Part shown: in pieces, positions 41,371 through 51,464 of the stretch | Numbering within the stretch: position 1 is the stretch's first letter | Layout of the letters: each line of letters begins with the position of its first letter | Origin: CAVTSA01 sp963737225 | GTDB lineage: Bacteria > Chloroflexota > Dormibacteria > Dormibacterales > Dormibacteraceae | Assembly (NCBI GenBank): GCA_963737225.1 | Contig: CAVTSA010000015.1 | Location: 1-64,000 of the forward strand | DNA length: 64,000 nt | Direction of reading: 5' to 3' | Translations under genes and position numbers: made by a program | Notes under the pieces: generated by a model | Databases searched by the model: none | Told to the model about the DNA's origin: nothing | The model's input: the letters and a program-made list of their open reading frames with translations, nothing else

Positions 41371-43092
41371 TCAGCCGGCGGCGGGCATGGTGGCCGCTTC
41401 GTCGACGGCGTCGCCCGAATACGTCTCGATGTACTGCTTGGTCTTTTCCGCACGCAGGCGCGAGAAGAGCGCCACGTAGTAGATCACAAGGGCGTACACG
41501 GCGAGCACAAGCATGTCGATTCCGAACGGGAGCACCTTGCCGGTCCCACCCTCGATCGTGGTGAAGGGAATCGTGTTGGGATCTGGCGCGGCCGACTCGA
41601 AGGACCCGAAGAAGGAGATCACGGCGAGTCCCACCAGCCACGGCGCGATCCAGAGGTTGTTGATCAGGTCGAGCGTCGGGCGCTCGGTCGCCGGCCTTGT
41701 GTAGAGCCCGATGAGCAGGAGGGCAACACCGACCAGGATCGCGAAGATGAGCTTCCAGACCACCCCGAAGCCGCTGAACAGGATCAACTCGTTGGCGACG
41801 ATGAAGCCAAGCGGAGACATCACCACCATCCCGGGCAGCTTGAATGGCCGCGCCCGGCCGGGGTCGCTCATGCGAAGAGCCTGTACGGCCGGCGGCAGCA
41901 TCGCGACCGCAATCACGCCGGCGGAGCTTGCGAACCCGACCAGCTCAGCCCAGCTCGGGAAGGGCGCGAACACGACCAGACCAAGGATGGCCGTAAAGAG
42001 AATGCCTACGATCGGCGAGCCCCGGCCGCTCAGGTAGCCGAAGACGCCCGGGATGTATCCGTTGCGGGCGAGCGCAAAGGTATAGCGGGAGGTGATGCCG
42101 ATCGCGAGCAGACCGGTGCCTGCCGGCGAGATGATCGCGTCGATGTAGAGGACGAACGCAAGCCACCCGAGTCCGAACCCGGTTGCGAGAGCGGCGAAAG
42201 GTCCGGCGACGTGGGCAGGGAGCGTGAGGTTCGTCCAGCCGTGGACCAGGTCGGCCGGGCGCAGCGCGCCCAGAAACGCGATCTCCAGGCCCATGTAGAT
42301 GACGAAGCCGATCAACATTGAGCCGATCACGGCGATCGGGATGTTGCGTCCCGGGTTCTTGGATTCGGCCCCGAAAGCGATCGCGGAGTCCCAGCCGGAG
42401 TAGGCGAAGATGATGCCGCCGCTGCTGATCGCCGCCAGCACGCCCTCCATCCCGAAGGGCAGGAACCCACCCTGACCGTGGCCGACGGGGCCACTCCCGG
42501 TGAGGTACTGCGTGTGGAACGACACCAGGATGATGGCGATGATCGCGAGGCAGGGGATCGCGATCTTCCACCAGACCGCGTACTTGTTCACCTCCGACAT
42601 GAAGCGGATGCCCATCACGTTGATGATGGTGAACACCAGCAGCACCAGGAACGAGACGACATAGCCCAGAGGGGTGAGCTGTGCCTGCGCGTTGACAAGG
42701 TTCGGTATGTAGCCGGAGGCGTAGGTCAGCATCGCCTCAGTCTCGATCGGAGCCGTGGTGACTCCCGAGATGACCTGGAACCAGCCCAGCGCGAACCCGC
42801 CGAGGCTGCCGAACGCGAAGTGGACGAACCGCACCTCGCCGCCGGCGAGGTGGTGCATGCCGCCCAATTCGGCGACGTTGAGGGCCATGACAACCGTCGC
42901 CAGCCCGCCGATCAGCCAGGCCAAGAGGGACCCAGGCCCTGCGATCTTCGACGCGTTGTAGGCGCCGAACAGCCAGCCCGACCCGATGACGACGCCTACC
43001 GAGGCGAAGAGGACGCCGACCGTCCCCATCTGCCGCTGCATGCGGCGTTGGGTGCCGGCAGCAATCTCTGACGCCGGCGCTGTGTCCGCCAT
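41371..43092 (-). CDS. APC-family amino acid permease
   Basis: A 573-residue membrane protein with about 12-14 helices. The first helix holds VGVLFASVGVVIGSGWLFGA, the GSG break typical of the LeuT-fold APC superfamily; GGIIFAYSGWDSAIAFGAES is the helix-6 region. The N-terminus is cytoplasmic and carries no signal. The C-terminal EYSGDAVDEAATMPAAG-like tail is soluble. Closest relatives are amino-acid/polyamine permeases, but the substrate is not readable. AGGGAG precedes the ATG. It is a single gene. Confidence 0.9.
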   Translation of the reverse strand: MADTAPASEIAAGTQRRMQRQMGTVGVLFASVGVVIGSGWLFGAYNASKIAGPGSLLAWLIGGLATVVMALNVAELGGMHHLAGGEVRFVHFAFGSLGGFALGWFQVISGVTTAPIETEAMLTYASGYIPNLVNAQAQLTPLGYVVSFLVLLVFTIINVMGIRFMSEVNKYAVWWKIAIPCLAIIAIILVSFHTQYLTGSGPVGHGQGGFLPFGMEGVLAAISSGGIIFAYSGWDSAIAFGAESKNPGRNIPIAVIGSMLIGFVIYMGLEIAFLGALRPADLVHGWTNLTLPAHVAGPFAALATGFGLGWLAFVLYIDAIISPAGTGLLAIGITSRYTFALARNGYIPGVFGYLSGRGSPIVGILFTAILGLVVFAPFPSWAELVGFASSAGVIAVAMLPPAVQALRMSDPGRARPFKLPGMVVMSPLGFIVANELILFSGFGVVWKLIFAILVGVALLLIGLYTRPATERPTLDLINNLWIAPWLVGLAVISFFGSFESAAPDPNTIPFTTIEGGTGKVLPFGIDMLVLAVYALVIYYVALFSRLRAEKTKQYIETYSGDAVDEAATMPAAG

Positions 43093-43306
43093 CTAGCTCC
43101 CTCCTGGCCCCGCTGGTCGCGGACCCCTGTAGGTGGATTCCAAAGCGTGATGAGTGTGGCGCCGATCGCGCGTTCTGTCAACGGATGTGCCGCGCCGGGT
43201 ATTGGGAAAAGCCGAGCAATTCGACGCCGTACTCTGAGCCAGAGCCATCCCGCCGCCGGATCCTGGAGCATCGGGCGCACCGCCGGCGCACGTCCAGAAT
43301 GCGGAT

Positions 43307-43987
43307 ATGACCGGCGAACGCTTCAAAGACCTGGTCCTCGACGCCGGTGAGGTCGAGACGCTGGGAGAGTTCTGGGCGGCTGCCACCGGCCTCCAGTTGA
43401 GTGTCCGGCAGGACGGGGTAGCCATGCTCCGCGACGACGTCGTGGAACACACGATCTGGGTCGTACCGGTGCCGGAGCCACGCCGGGTCAAACAACGTGC
43501 CCACCTTGATCTCCGGGCGGGCTCGGTGAGGGAGCTGGAAGCCCTGGGAGCGACCGTCGAGGTGGCCTACCCAGGCTGGACGGTGATGCGCGATCCGGAG
43601 GGCGGCGAGTTCTGCGTCTTTCCGCGTGATCCCTCGACGCTGCCCGCGTACCGCGTCTACGAGCTGGTGGTCGACGCCGACGACCCGGAGGCGATCGCCG
43701 GCTGGTGGGCGGCGCGCCTGGGAACCTCGCCGCGGCACGATGCCGCAGACCCGTGGTGGTCGCTCGAGCCGGGCTCGGACAGCGGCCTGCCCTGGCCGGT
43801 GGTGTTCAACCCGGTTCCCGAACCGAAGCTGGTCAAGAACCGCCTCCACTGGGATGTCTGGGGGAGCCGGGACACATTAGTGGCGGCGGGCGCGACGTTG
43901 GTTCGCGCGCGCGGCACCGGTAGCCGGTGGGACGTGCTGGCCGATCCCGAGGGCAACGAGTTCTGCGTCTTCGCTCTCGACGCCTGA
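43307..43987 (+). CDS. Two-domain VOC (glyoxalase-like) protein
   Basis: A 226-residue protein with two VOC modules. The first is LVLDAGEVETLGEFWAAATG to TVMRDPEGGEFCVFPRD, the second YELVVDADDPEAIAGWWAAR to DVLADPEGNEFCVFALD. Both close with the DPEG-EFCVF word. The doubled form gives a complete fold in one chain. Substrate unknown. It is divergent from the permease gene. Confidence 0.88.
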   Translation: MTGERFKDLVLDAGEVETLGEFWAAATGLQLSVRQDGVAMLRDDVVEHTIWVVPVPEPRRVKQRAHLDLRAGSVRELEALGATVEVAYPGWTVMRDPEGGEFCVFPRDPSTLPAYRVYELVVDADDPEAIAGWWAARLGTSPRHDAADPWWSLEPGSDSGLPWPVVFNPVPEPKLVKNRLHWDVWGSRDTLVAAGATLVRARGTGSRWDVLADPEGNEFCVFALDA

Positions 43988-44007
43988 CATTCTCCTAGGC
44001 TCCGGGA

Positions 44008-45087
44008 ATGCCACCTCTGCCGTCCACGCTGCCCGTGCCACGCACGCCGCCGCCACGGGAGGCCCCTTCCCTGCGCTGGGGGATCATTGCCCCAGGCGGG
44101 ATCGCGAACGACTTCGTCGCCGCCTTGCAGCACCAGACGGGGCAGCGCGTCGTCGCCGCCGGGTCGAGGTCGCTGGAACGCGCACAGGCCTTCTGTGACA
44201 GGCACCATCTGGACCGGGCGTATGGGTCCTACGAGGAGCTGGCAAGCGATCCCGAGGTCGACGTCGTGTATGTCGCCACTGTCAACAGCGGGCATCGCGA
44301 CGGGGCGCTGCTCGCAATCAACGCCGGTAAGGCGGTGCTCGTCGAGAAGCCGTTCACGTCCACCGCCGCGGAGGCCCGCGAGGTGGCCGCGGCCGCCCGC
44401 TCCCGTGGCGTTCTCTGCATGCACGCGATGTGGACCCGGTACCTACCGCAAACCGACGTCCTGCGGCAGATCCTGGATGCCGGGCTCCTGGGTGACGTGC
44501 AGTTCCTGGCCGCCGATCACAGCCAGTGGCTGCCGCGGGACGGTCGCCTCTTCAAGCCCGAGTTGGGTGGCGGGGCACTGCTGGACCTGGGCGTCTATCC
44601 CGTGGCGTTCGCCTCTTCCGTACTTGGGCGTCCGGCGCGGCTTTTCGCGCATGGGATGCTGACCGATGACGGTCTCGACTCGCAGGCGGTGCTGACGCTG
44701 CAGTACGCCTCGGGGGCGGTCGCCGCGATCACGACCTCGATGCTCGCCCCGATGCCGACCGGCGCCGCGATCGGGGGCACCGAAGCAATGCTGCGGTTCG
44801 ACGAGCCGTTCTACCAGCCGTTCGGGTTCACCGTGGCACGGTCCGGGATGCAGGGCGGCGGGTCGGTTCGGTGGGAGGATCAGAGCGGCATCGGCGTGCC
44901 CGACGGCCTGTGCTATCAGGCCGCGGCGCTTGCCCGCTATGCCGCCGAGGGACGCACCGACTCGCCGCTGCTCGGGCTGGACGAGTCGATCGCCATTATG
45001 GAGACGCTGGACGAGGCTCGGCACCAGCTGGGGGCCTATCTCCCCGGCGAGTCGCGCGGGCGGGAGGTTTCGCAGCATGGTCGATGA
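44008..45087 (+). CDS. Gfo/Idh/MocA-family oxidoreductase
   Basis: A 359-residue NAD(P)-dependent dehydrogenase. The N-terminal Rossmann domain has RWGIIAPGGIANDFVAAL and VYVATVNSGHRDGALLAINA with GKAVLVEKPFTSTAAEA, the EKP motif. The second domain has GGALLDLGVYPVAFAS. The family oxidises sugars, inositols or related alcohols. The end overlaps the next gene, an AldO-like oxidase, by 11 bases, so both probably act in one polyol or sugar pathway. Confidence 0.9.
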   Translation: MPPLPSTLPVPRTPPPREAPSLRWGIIAPGGIANDFVAALQHQTGQRVVAAGSRSLERAQAFCDRHHLDRAYGSYEELASDPEVDVVYVATVNSGHRDGALLAINAGKAVLVEKPFTSTAAEAREVAAAARSRGVLCMHAMWTRYLPQTDVLRQILDAGLLGDVQFLAADHSQWLPRDGRLFKPELGGGALLDLGVYPVAFASSVLGRPARLFAHGMLTDDGLDSQAVLTLQYASGAVAAITTSMLAPMPTGAAIGGTEAMLRFDEPFYQPFGFTVARSGMQGGGSVRWEDQSGIGVPDGLCYQAAALARYAAEGRTDSPLLGLDESIAIMETLDEARHQLGAYLPGESRGREVSQHGR

Positions 45088-46336
45088 GCTCCAGACGAAT
45101 TGGTCCGGGCTCCACCGGTGGGGGGCGGAGCGAGTCCATGAGCCGGGCAGTCGGGACGAGGTGCAGCGTTTGGTCGCCGGCGCCCGGCGGGTGCGAGGCC
45201 TGGGGAGCCGGCACTCGTTCAACGAGCTCGCCGACTCCGAAGGCGGTGAGCTGATCTCGCTGCGCCACCTGCCGCTCGACCTCGTTGTCGATCGTGAACG
45301 GATGCGGGTCAGCGCCAGCGCCGGAGCCTCTTATGGGGAGCTGGCCGCGGAGCTGGATCGGCAGGGTCTGGCGCTCCACAACCTGGCCTCGCTTCCCCAC
45401 ATCACGCTCGCCGGTGCGATCGCGACCGGGACCCACGGCTCCGGCGACCGGAACGGCAGCCTGGCGACCGCGCTGCGCGGGGTGGAGCTGGTGCAGCCGG
45501 ACGGCACCCTGGCGAACGTCGAGGACGAGGACCCGGACTGGGAGGGCTTCCCGGTCTCTCTGGGCTATCTGGGGGTGGTCACGCGCGTCACGCTCGCGGT
45601 TCAGCCCGCGTTCACGGCCCGGCAGCACGTCTACCGGGACGTGCCCTGGGAGAATGTCCTGGGTCACTTCGACGAGATCATGGGGCGCGCCTTCAGCACC
45701 AGCATCTTCACCCGCTGGCGAGGACCGGCGGTGGAGCAGGTGTGGCGCAAGTCGATCGACGAGTCCACCACTCCCTGGCCCGAGGAGTGGTTTGGAGGCG
45801 TGCTGGCCCCGCGGACGTCCACCGTGTCGGCGCTCGAGGGGTCGAACGTGACGGCCCGCGACGGCTCCCCGGGGCCCTGGTGGCTGCGCATTCCGCACTT
45901 CCGGCCCGACGGGATCCCGAGCTGGGGAGAGGAGATGCAGTCGGAGTACATGGTCGCGCGCGACGTCGCGGTCGAAGCGCTGACCGCGGTGCGGGCCCTG
46001 GCTGAGCGGATCGAATCCGTGCTGCTGGTCACCGAGCTGAGGACGGTGGCCCCGGACGAGCTCTGGCTGAGCGAGATGTTCGAGCGGCCGACCCTCTGCA
46101 TCCACTTCACCTGGCGCAAGGAGCCGGCGACGGTGCTGCCCCTGCTGCCGGTGATCGAAGAGGCGCTGGCGCCCTTCAGTCCCCGTCCGCACTGGGGGAA
46201 GCTGTTCGGGATGAATGGCGCGACGGTCCGCTCGCGGTATCCACTGCTGCCACGGTTCCGCGAGCTGGTGCGGCGCTGGGACCCGGACGGGACCTTCGGC
46301 AACGACTACTACCGCACGTACCTGGAGGAGAGCTAG
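45077..46336 (+). CDS. Alditol-oxidase-like FAD enzyme (AldO type)
   Basis: A 419-residue flavoprotein of the vanillyl-alcohol-oxidase family. VRGLGSRHSFNELAD places a His at residue 46, the same position as the covalent FAD attachment His of Streptomyces AldO. SLPHITLAGAIATGTHGSG is the flavin loop and WDPDGTFGNDYYRTYL the C-terminal cap. AldO oxidises xylitol or sorbitol at C1 with oxygen, giving peroxide. Overlap with the Gfo/Idh/MocA gene and a 5-base gap to the MDR gene indicate one operon. Confidence 0.9.
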   Translation: MVDELQTNWSGLHRWGAERVHEPGSRDEVQRLVAGARRVRGLGSRHSFNELADSEGGELISLRHLPLDLVVDRERMRVSASAGASYGELAAELDRQGLALHNLASLPHITLAGAIATGTHGSGDRNGSLATALRGVELVQPDGTLANVEDEDPDWEGFPVSLGYLGVVTRVTLAVQPAFTARQHVYRDVPWENVLGHFDEIMGRAFSTSIFTRWRGPAVEQVWRKSIDESTTPWPEEWFGGVLAPRTSTVSALEGSNVTARDGSPGPWWLRIPHFRPDGIPSWGEEMQSEYMVARDVAVEALTAVRALAERIESVLLVTELRTVAPDELWLSEMFERPTLCIHFTWRKEPATVLPLLPVIEEALAPFSPRPHWGKLFGMNGATVRSRYPLLPRFRELVRRWDPDGTFGNDYYRTYLEES

Positions 46337-46341
46337 GCGGC

Positions 46342-47259
46342 ATGCGCGCGCTGATCTCGACGCCCGAGGCGTCTCACACAGTCGAATTTCGTGATGTCCC
46401 CGAGCCCGAGCCGAAGCCCGGGGAGCTGGTGCTGCAGGTGGAGGCGGTCTCCGTCAACCGGGGCGAGCTGAGCCTGCTGAAAGCGCGATCCGACTGGGGC
46501 CCGGGCCAGGACGTGGCGGGCACGGTGGTGGCGGCGGCGGCGGGGGGCGGGGGCCCGGCGGTCGGCACCCGGGTGACCGGGATGGCCGATTGGGGTGGCT
46601 GGGCGGAGCGCGTCGCGGTGCCCGCTCACCGGGTCGGCGTCCTCCCGGCCTCCGTCGGCTACGGCCCCGCGGCGACGCTCGGCGTGGCGGGCATGACGGC
46701 ACTGCGCGCGGTGCGGGCGGGAGGGTCGCTGCTCGGCGCGCGGGTGCTGGTGACCGGGGCCGCGGGCGGCGTCGGCACGTTCGCCGTGCAGTTCGCCCGG
46801 CTGGCCGGCGCCGAGGTCACCGCGTCGGCGGGCTCCGCGCCACGGGCTCGCGAGCTGGCGGCGCTGGGGGCGGCGCACACGGTCGTCGACAGCGATGCGC
46901 TGGAGGGTCCGTTCGACCTGATCCTGGAGGGCGTCGGCGGTACCTCGCTGGAGCGCTCGCTGAGCGCGCTCGCGCCGGGTGGCGTGGTCGAGCTGTACGG
47001 TGCCGCGGCGGCCGAACCGGCCAGGATCTCGCTCGGCTCGTTCGGACGCGCCCCGCACAGCAGGATCGAGCCGTTCTTCGTCTATCAGACCGGCGAGGAG
47101 ACGTTCGGGCGCGACCTGACGTTGATGGCGCGGCTGATCGCGGAAGGCCGGTTGGACCCGCAGATCGGGCTCGAGGTGAGCTGGCGTGAGGTGGAGACGG
47201 CACTCGACGCGCTGCGGGACCGTCGCGTCCGCGGCAAGGTCGTCCTCGACATCGACTGA
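46342..47259 (+). CDS. MDR-superfamily zinc-free quinone-oxidoreductase-like dehydrogenase
   Basis: A 305-residue medium-chain dehydrogenase. The GroES-like part has LQVEAVSVNRGELSLLKARS and GQDVAGTVVAAAAGGG; the NADPH site is LGARVLVTGAAGGVGTFAVQ and LARLAGAEVTASAG. No structural-zinc cysteine lobe is present, as in quinone oxidoreductases. Last gene of the run with the oxidases at 44008 and 45077. Substrate unknown. Confidence 0.88.
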   Translation: MRALISTPEASHTVEFRDVPEPEPKPGELVLQVEAVSVNRGELSLLKARSDWGPGQDVAGTVVAAAAGGGGPAVGTRVTGMADWGGWAERVAVPAHRVGVLPASVGYGPAATLGVAGMTALRAVRAGGSLLGARVLVTGAAGGVGTFAVQFARLAGAEVTASAGSAPRARELAALGAAHTVVDSDALEGPFDLILEGVGGTSLERSLSALAPGGVVELYGAAAAEPARISLGSFGRAPHSRIEPFFVYQTGEETFGRDLTLMARLIAEGRLDPQIGLEVSWREVETALDALRDRRVRGKVVLDID

Positions 47260-47301
47260 CGCCCGCCCCGCCTCCCCGCCCGCACCCGTCGCCCCGGAAG
47301 T

Positions 47302-47365
47302 GCCAGAGTGTCCGCAGTCTGGCTCCAAAACCGCGCGCGTAGGGCGGTACTGCGGACACTCTGGC
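47302..47365. terminator. Long perfect hairpin between convergent genes
   Basis: GCCAGAGTGTCCGCAGT (47302-47318) and ACTGCGGACACTCTGGC (47349-47365) are perfect 17 bp complements separated by 30 bases. The right arm ends one base before the OsmC stop codon and the left arm starts 42 bases after the MDR stop, so it can end both transcripts. Confidence 0.65.
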
Positions 47366-47366
47366 C

Positions 47367-47855
47367 TTACGGCGCCACCCGGAGCACCCGGACCACGGGC
47401 TGGTGGCGCACCGGGAAGTTGACCGAGGCCGCGATGAAGCAGTGGTGGTGGGCCTCGTCGTGGAGCGCCTGGGCCGCCTCTGCCATCGAGGTCTCGGCGA
47501 CGGTGACGGCCGGGCGCAGCGTCACCTCGGTGAAGTGTCCCCCGCCATGGGCGTCGGTCTGCATCGTTCCGGTGGCCGCGTCGGTGTACTCCGTCACCAC
47601 CACGCCCGCCTTGACGCACTCGTGCAGGTAGGCGAGGAGGTGGCACTGGGAGAGCGCGGCCACCAGCAGCTCCTCGGGGTTCCAGCGCGTCGCGTCGCCC
47701 CGAAACGCCGCATCCGAGGACCCGGCCAGGTCCGGCTTGCCGGCCGCGTGCACCTCGTGGTCTCGTCCGTACGCGGTGTAGGCGCTGGTTCCGGTGCCCC
47801 GGTTGCCGGTCCACCGGAGCTCGAGCGCGTAGTGGTGGTCGTGGGTCTGGGCCAT
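47367..47855 (-). CDS. OsmC-family peroxidase-like protein
   Basis: A 162-residue protein. ATRWNPEELLVAALSQCHLL holds the first Cys and HDEAHHHCFIAASVNFPV the second, the pair used by OsmC/Ohr proteins to reduce organic hydroperoxides. The ATG at 47855 opens MAQTHDHHYALELRWTGNRG. It faces the MDR gene across the long hairpin. Thiol peroxidase role by family. Confidence 0.9.
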   Translation of the reverse strand: MAQTHDHHYALELRWTGNRGTGTSAYTAYGRDHEVHAAGKPDLAGSSDAAFRGDATRWNPEELLVAALSQCHLLAYLHECVKAGVVVTEYTDAATGTMQTDAHGGGHFTEVTLRPAVTVAETSMAEAAQALHDEAHHHCFIAASVNFPVRHQPVVRVLRVAP

Positions 47856-47942
47856 GACTTCGAGTATCACCCGCCAGCCCGACGCCGGCATTCGGGCCGT
47901 TCCTGGGGCGCGGGCCGGGCGCGGGGGTTAGGCTGGGGCGGA

Positions 47943-48899
47943 TGTTCGAGGGGTTCGAGACCTTTGACGTCTCCCTGGAGCCAGAGGCGGGCGCGCCGCT
48001 GGTCACGTCCACGGCGTCCGAGGCGGGGCCGGACCACCGCTCCTGCTGCTCCACGGGTTCCCGCAGACCCACGTGATGTGGCGCCCGTCGCCTCCGCGCT
48101 CGCCCGGACCCACACTGTGGTCGCGCCCGACCTGCGGGGCTACGGGAGCTCGACCGTCCCCCTCGACGCGCCCGACCACGCACAGGCGAGCTTTCGCGCG
48201 ATGGCTCGCGACCAGGTCCAGCTGATGGCGTCCTTCGGGTACTCGAGGTTCGGGCTGGTCGGGCATGACCGGGGTGCCCGGGTCGCCCATCGACTCGCGC
48301 TCGACTCACCCGCGTGCTTGGACCGGGTCGCGCTGCTCGACATCCTGCCCACGCGCTACGTCTTCGAGCACCTCGACCAGCGTGTCGCGACGATGTACTA
48401 CCACTGGTTCTTCCTCCCCCAGCCGGCGCCGCTGCCGGAGACGCTGATCGCCGCCGATCCGACCTTCTACCTGCGCTCGCTGCTCGGCGCGTGGGGCGGC
48501 GGGGGTCCGCTGCGAAGCCACCCCGAGGCGCTCGCCGCCTACGAACGCGGCTTCAGCGATCCCGCACACCGGCACGCCATGATCGAGGACTACCGGGCGG
48601 CGGCGACGATCGACCTCGTTCACGACCGCGAGAGCGCGGACCGGGGAGAGCGCGTGGCGGCCCCGGCGCTGATTCTGTGGGGCGCGCGAGGGTTGGTCGG
48701 CGCCTCCCTGATCAGCCCGGTCGAGGTATGGCGGGCACAGATGGCGGCAGCGGTTCCCATCGAGGGTCGGGTCATCGACGGCGCGGGACACTTCCTGGTC
48801 GAGGACGCGCCGGAGGCGACGCTGGCCTCGCTGGAGCCGTTCTTGGGAGCGGGACAGCGCCCGTTTCGCGCAAAAGGGATCGCCTCACGCGATGGATGA
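47943..48899 (+). pseudogene. Haloacetate-dehalogenase-like alpha/beta hydrolase, frameshifted near N-terminus
   Basis: It opens MFEGFETFDVSLE, then a shift near 47990-48000 brings in GHVHGVRGGAGPPLLLLHGF and PQTHVMWRP. A missing base near 48090 moves the rest to VASALARTHTVVAPDLRGYG and on to the end. Catalytic residues are present: nucleophile Asp in GLVGHDRGARVAHRLAL and His in GAGHFLVEDAPE. LDILPTRYVFEHLDQRVATM and YYHWFFLPQPAPLPETLI fit fluoroacetate/haloacetate dehalogenases. Two single-base indels restore about 300 residues. Assembly errors are possible. Confidence 0.75.
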
Positions 48900-48976
48900 C
48901 CGCCCTGCCGTGGGGGACGGGAAAACGGAAGGATGGAGTAAGGGGAGAAGGCGGCAGGTGGACGACACTGGGCGCG

Positions 48977-49987
48977 ATGACTGAGATCGATCTGGCCCCG
49001 CTGCTGGGGCAGGCGCTCGAGAACGTCCAGCGCGACTACCCCATTCACTGGACCCAGACCATCGAGGGCCCCGCCGACCTCCGGCCACACCGGCAGCTGC
49101 ACCCGATGTTCGCCGGCTCGTTCGACTGGCACTCCTGCGTCCATCAGACGTGGCTGCTCGTGCGACTGCTGCGGACGCGGCCGGGGCTGGCCGGGGAGCA
49201 GGAAGCAGTCGAAGTCCTGGACCGGCTCCTGACACCGCCACACGGGCAGACCGAGGCGAGCTTCTTCTCAACCGCCTACAACGCACACTGGGAACGGCCC
49301 TACGGGTGGGCCTGGCTGCTGACCCTGGATGCCGAGCTGCGGACCTGGGCAGACCCGAACGCACTGCGCTGGGCGTACGCGCTGGCCCCCTTGACCGGCG
49401 TGCTGCGAGAAGGGTGGCTGCGGTGGATCGCCGGCGCCACCCGGCCGGTGCGCACGGGTGTGCACCAGAACACCGCCTTCAGCTGCGGCCTGGTGCTGGA
49501 CGTGGCGCGTGCGCTGGAGGACGGCGAGCTGTTCGAGGTGACCGCGGCGGCCGCGATCCGACTGTTCACCGGCGACGAGCAATACGGCGCCTACGAGCCC
49601 GACGCGGCCGATTTCCTGTCACCGGCGCTCTGCGAGGCGGACCTCCTGCGCCGGGTCCTGAGCCCGGAGGATTTCGCCTCCTGGTTCGCCGGCTTCCTGC
49701 CCGACCTGGACGGAGTGGGGGGCCAGGTCCTGCGCACACCGGTCGTGGTCGAGGAGGGCAGCGACCCTCAGGGCGCCCACCTGATCGGCCTCGACCTCTC
49801 CCGCGCCTGGTGCTGGCGGGCGATCGCGTCAGCGCTCCCCGAGGATCACGCGTACCAGTCTCTGGCCCGCGCCGCGGCGGCCGCCCATCGTGAGGTCGGG
49901 TGGCGCTCGGTGTTCGGCGAGGGGTACGCGGCGACCCACTGGGTGGGGTCGTTCGCGGCTTACCTGGAGCTGGGAGCGCTCACCTGA
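48977..49987 (+). CDS. DUF2891 family protein
   Basis: A 336-residue protein with no signal peptide. The family words HPMFAGSFDWHSCVHQTWLL near residue 40, PYGWAWLLTLDAELRTWADP near 110 and TGVHQNTAFSCGLVLDVARA near 160 suggest an alpha/alpha-barrel. Family function is unknown; FDWHSCVH and HQN could be catalytic. It stands between the dehalogenase and the GH4 operon and may be independent. Confidence 0.87.
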   Translation: MTEIDLAPLLGQALENVQRDYPIHWTQTIEGPADLRPHRQLHPMFAGSFDWHSCVHQTWLLVRLLRTRPGLAGEQEAVEVLDRLLTPPHGQTEASFFSTAYNAHWERPYGWAWLLTLDAELRTWADPNALRWAYALAPLTGVLREGWLRWIAGATRPVRTGVHQNTAFSCGLVLDVARALEDGELFEVTAAAAIRLFTGDEQYGAYEPDAADFLSPALCEADLLRRVLSPEDFASWFAGFLPDLDGVGGQVLRTPVVVEEGSDPQGAHLIGLDLSRAWCWRAIASALPEDHAYQSLARAAAAAHREVGWRSVFGEGYAATHWVGSFAAYLELGALT

Positions 49988-50113
49988 CAACAGGCCAGGA
50001 CGTTGCCAGAGTCGGCGCGGGCATAGTCTTCGTGCAAATGCTCGAAGAGAGCGCCGGCGCCGCGGCCCGCCCCGCGACGCCTGGTGCGGGTCGGGGATGA
50101 GCAGGGGGACGTG

Positions 50114-51464
50114 GTGGCGCCATCGACGCTGAAGGTTGCACTGCTCGGCGGCGGCGGCTTTCGCACGCCGATGGTCCATGCCGGCCTCCTCGCCCGCGCC
50201 CCCCGTCTGCCGGTCGCCGAGCTCTGGCTGCATGACGTCGACGCGACACGTCTGGCGCGCATCGCGAGCGTGCTCCAGGGCCAGGCGGAGGAAGCCGGCG
50301 CGGGCCCCGCGGTGCGGGTGACCACCGACGTCGCGGCGGCGGTGGACGGGGCCGACCTGGTGCTGTGCGCGATCCGGGTCGGAGGCGAGGCGGCCCGCGC
50401 GCGGGACGAACGGGCGGCGCTCGACCTCGGCCTGCTCGGCCAGGAGACGGTGGGGGCGGCCGGCATCCTCTACGGCCTGCGCACGGTCCCGATCATGCGC
50501 GACCTCGCGGAGGAGGTCGGCCGGCGTGCCCCGGGCGCCTGGGTGCTGAACTTCACCAACCCGGCGGGTCTGGTCACGGAGGCGATGGCGCAGGTGCTGG
50601 GTGACCGCGTAATCGGGGTTTGCGACTCCCCGTCCGCGCTGGTGCAGCGGGTCGCCACCGCGCTCGGCCGGCCCTCGCGAGACCTCGAGTTCGCCTACGC
50701 CGGGCTCAACCACTTCGGCTGGCTGCTCTCGGTCCGCGACGGCGGCGGCACCGACCTGCTGCCCGGCCTGCTCACCGACCCCGCCCGCCTGGGCGCCATC
50801 GAGGAGAGCCGCCTGTTCGGCCCCGACTGGCTGCAGGCCCTGGGGATGATCCCCAACGAGTACCTCTTCTACTACGACCGGACCGCGGCGGCGATCTCGG
50901 AGACGCGGCGCCGGGGCGAGACGCGCGGTGAGGCGCTGCTCGGTCCTCAGCTCGCGTTCTACAGGCGCGCGGAAGCGCGACCCGCGAGCGGCTCTCGGCG
51001 CCTGGCGTGAGCTGCGCCGAGGTCGTGAGCGGACGTACCTCCAGGAGGCCGGCGTCGGGGTGCACGTCGCCGACGTCGGGGGTGACGAGGGCGGGTACGC
51101 GGAGGTGGCGCTGGACGTGGCGGAAGCGCTCACCGGCGGCTCGGCGCGCCTCGCGATCCTGAACGTGCGCAACGCGGGTGCGGTCACCGGCCTCGATGCG
51201 GAGGCGGTGGTCGAGGTGCCGTGCCAGGTGGACGCCGCAGGCGCGCACGCGCTTGTGCAGCCGCCGCTGCCGGCACCCGCCGCGGCCCGGGCGGCGCTGC
51301 TGAAGGCGATCGACCGCCTGGTGCTGGAGGCGGCGTTGGAGGGCTCGCGGCGCGCCCTGCTCCAGGCGTTCGGAAACCACCCGCTGTGCGGTGGCGCCGA
51401 CCTGGCGCCGCGCCTGGTCGAGCTGGCGGTTCGCAACCGCCGGCGGGAGGCGGCGGGTGCCTGA
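50114..51464 (+). pseudogene. Glycoside hydrolase family 4 (6-phospho-beta-glucosidase type), one frameshift
   Basis: From GTG 50114 (AGGGGG six bases upstream): VALLGGGGFRTPMVHAGLLA is the NAD site, LVLCAIRVGGEAARARDE the family loop, VLNFTNPAGLVTEAM, then GVCDSPSALVQ and YAGLNHFGWLL with the Cys and His that bind the catalytic metal in GH4. Near 50975 one extra C shifts the frame; the rest continues as ALGAWRELRRGRERTYLQEA and GGDEGGYAEVALDVAEALTG to 51464. GH4 enzymes split phospho-glycosides with NAD and a divalent metal. The next gene starts inside its last eight bases. Confidence 0.82.
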
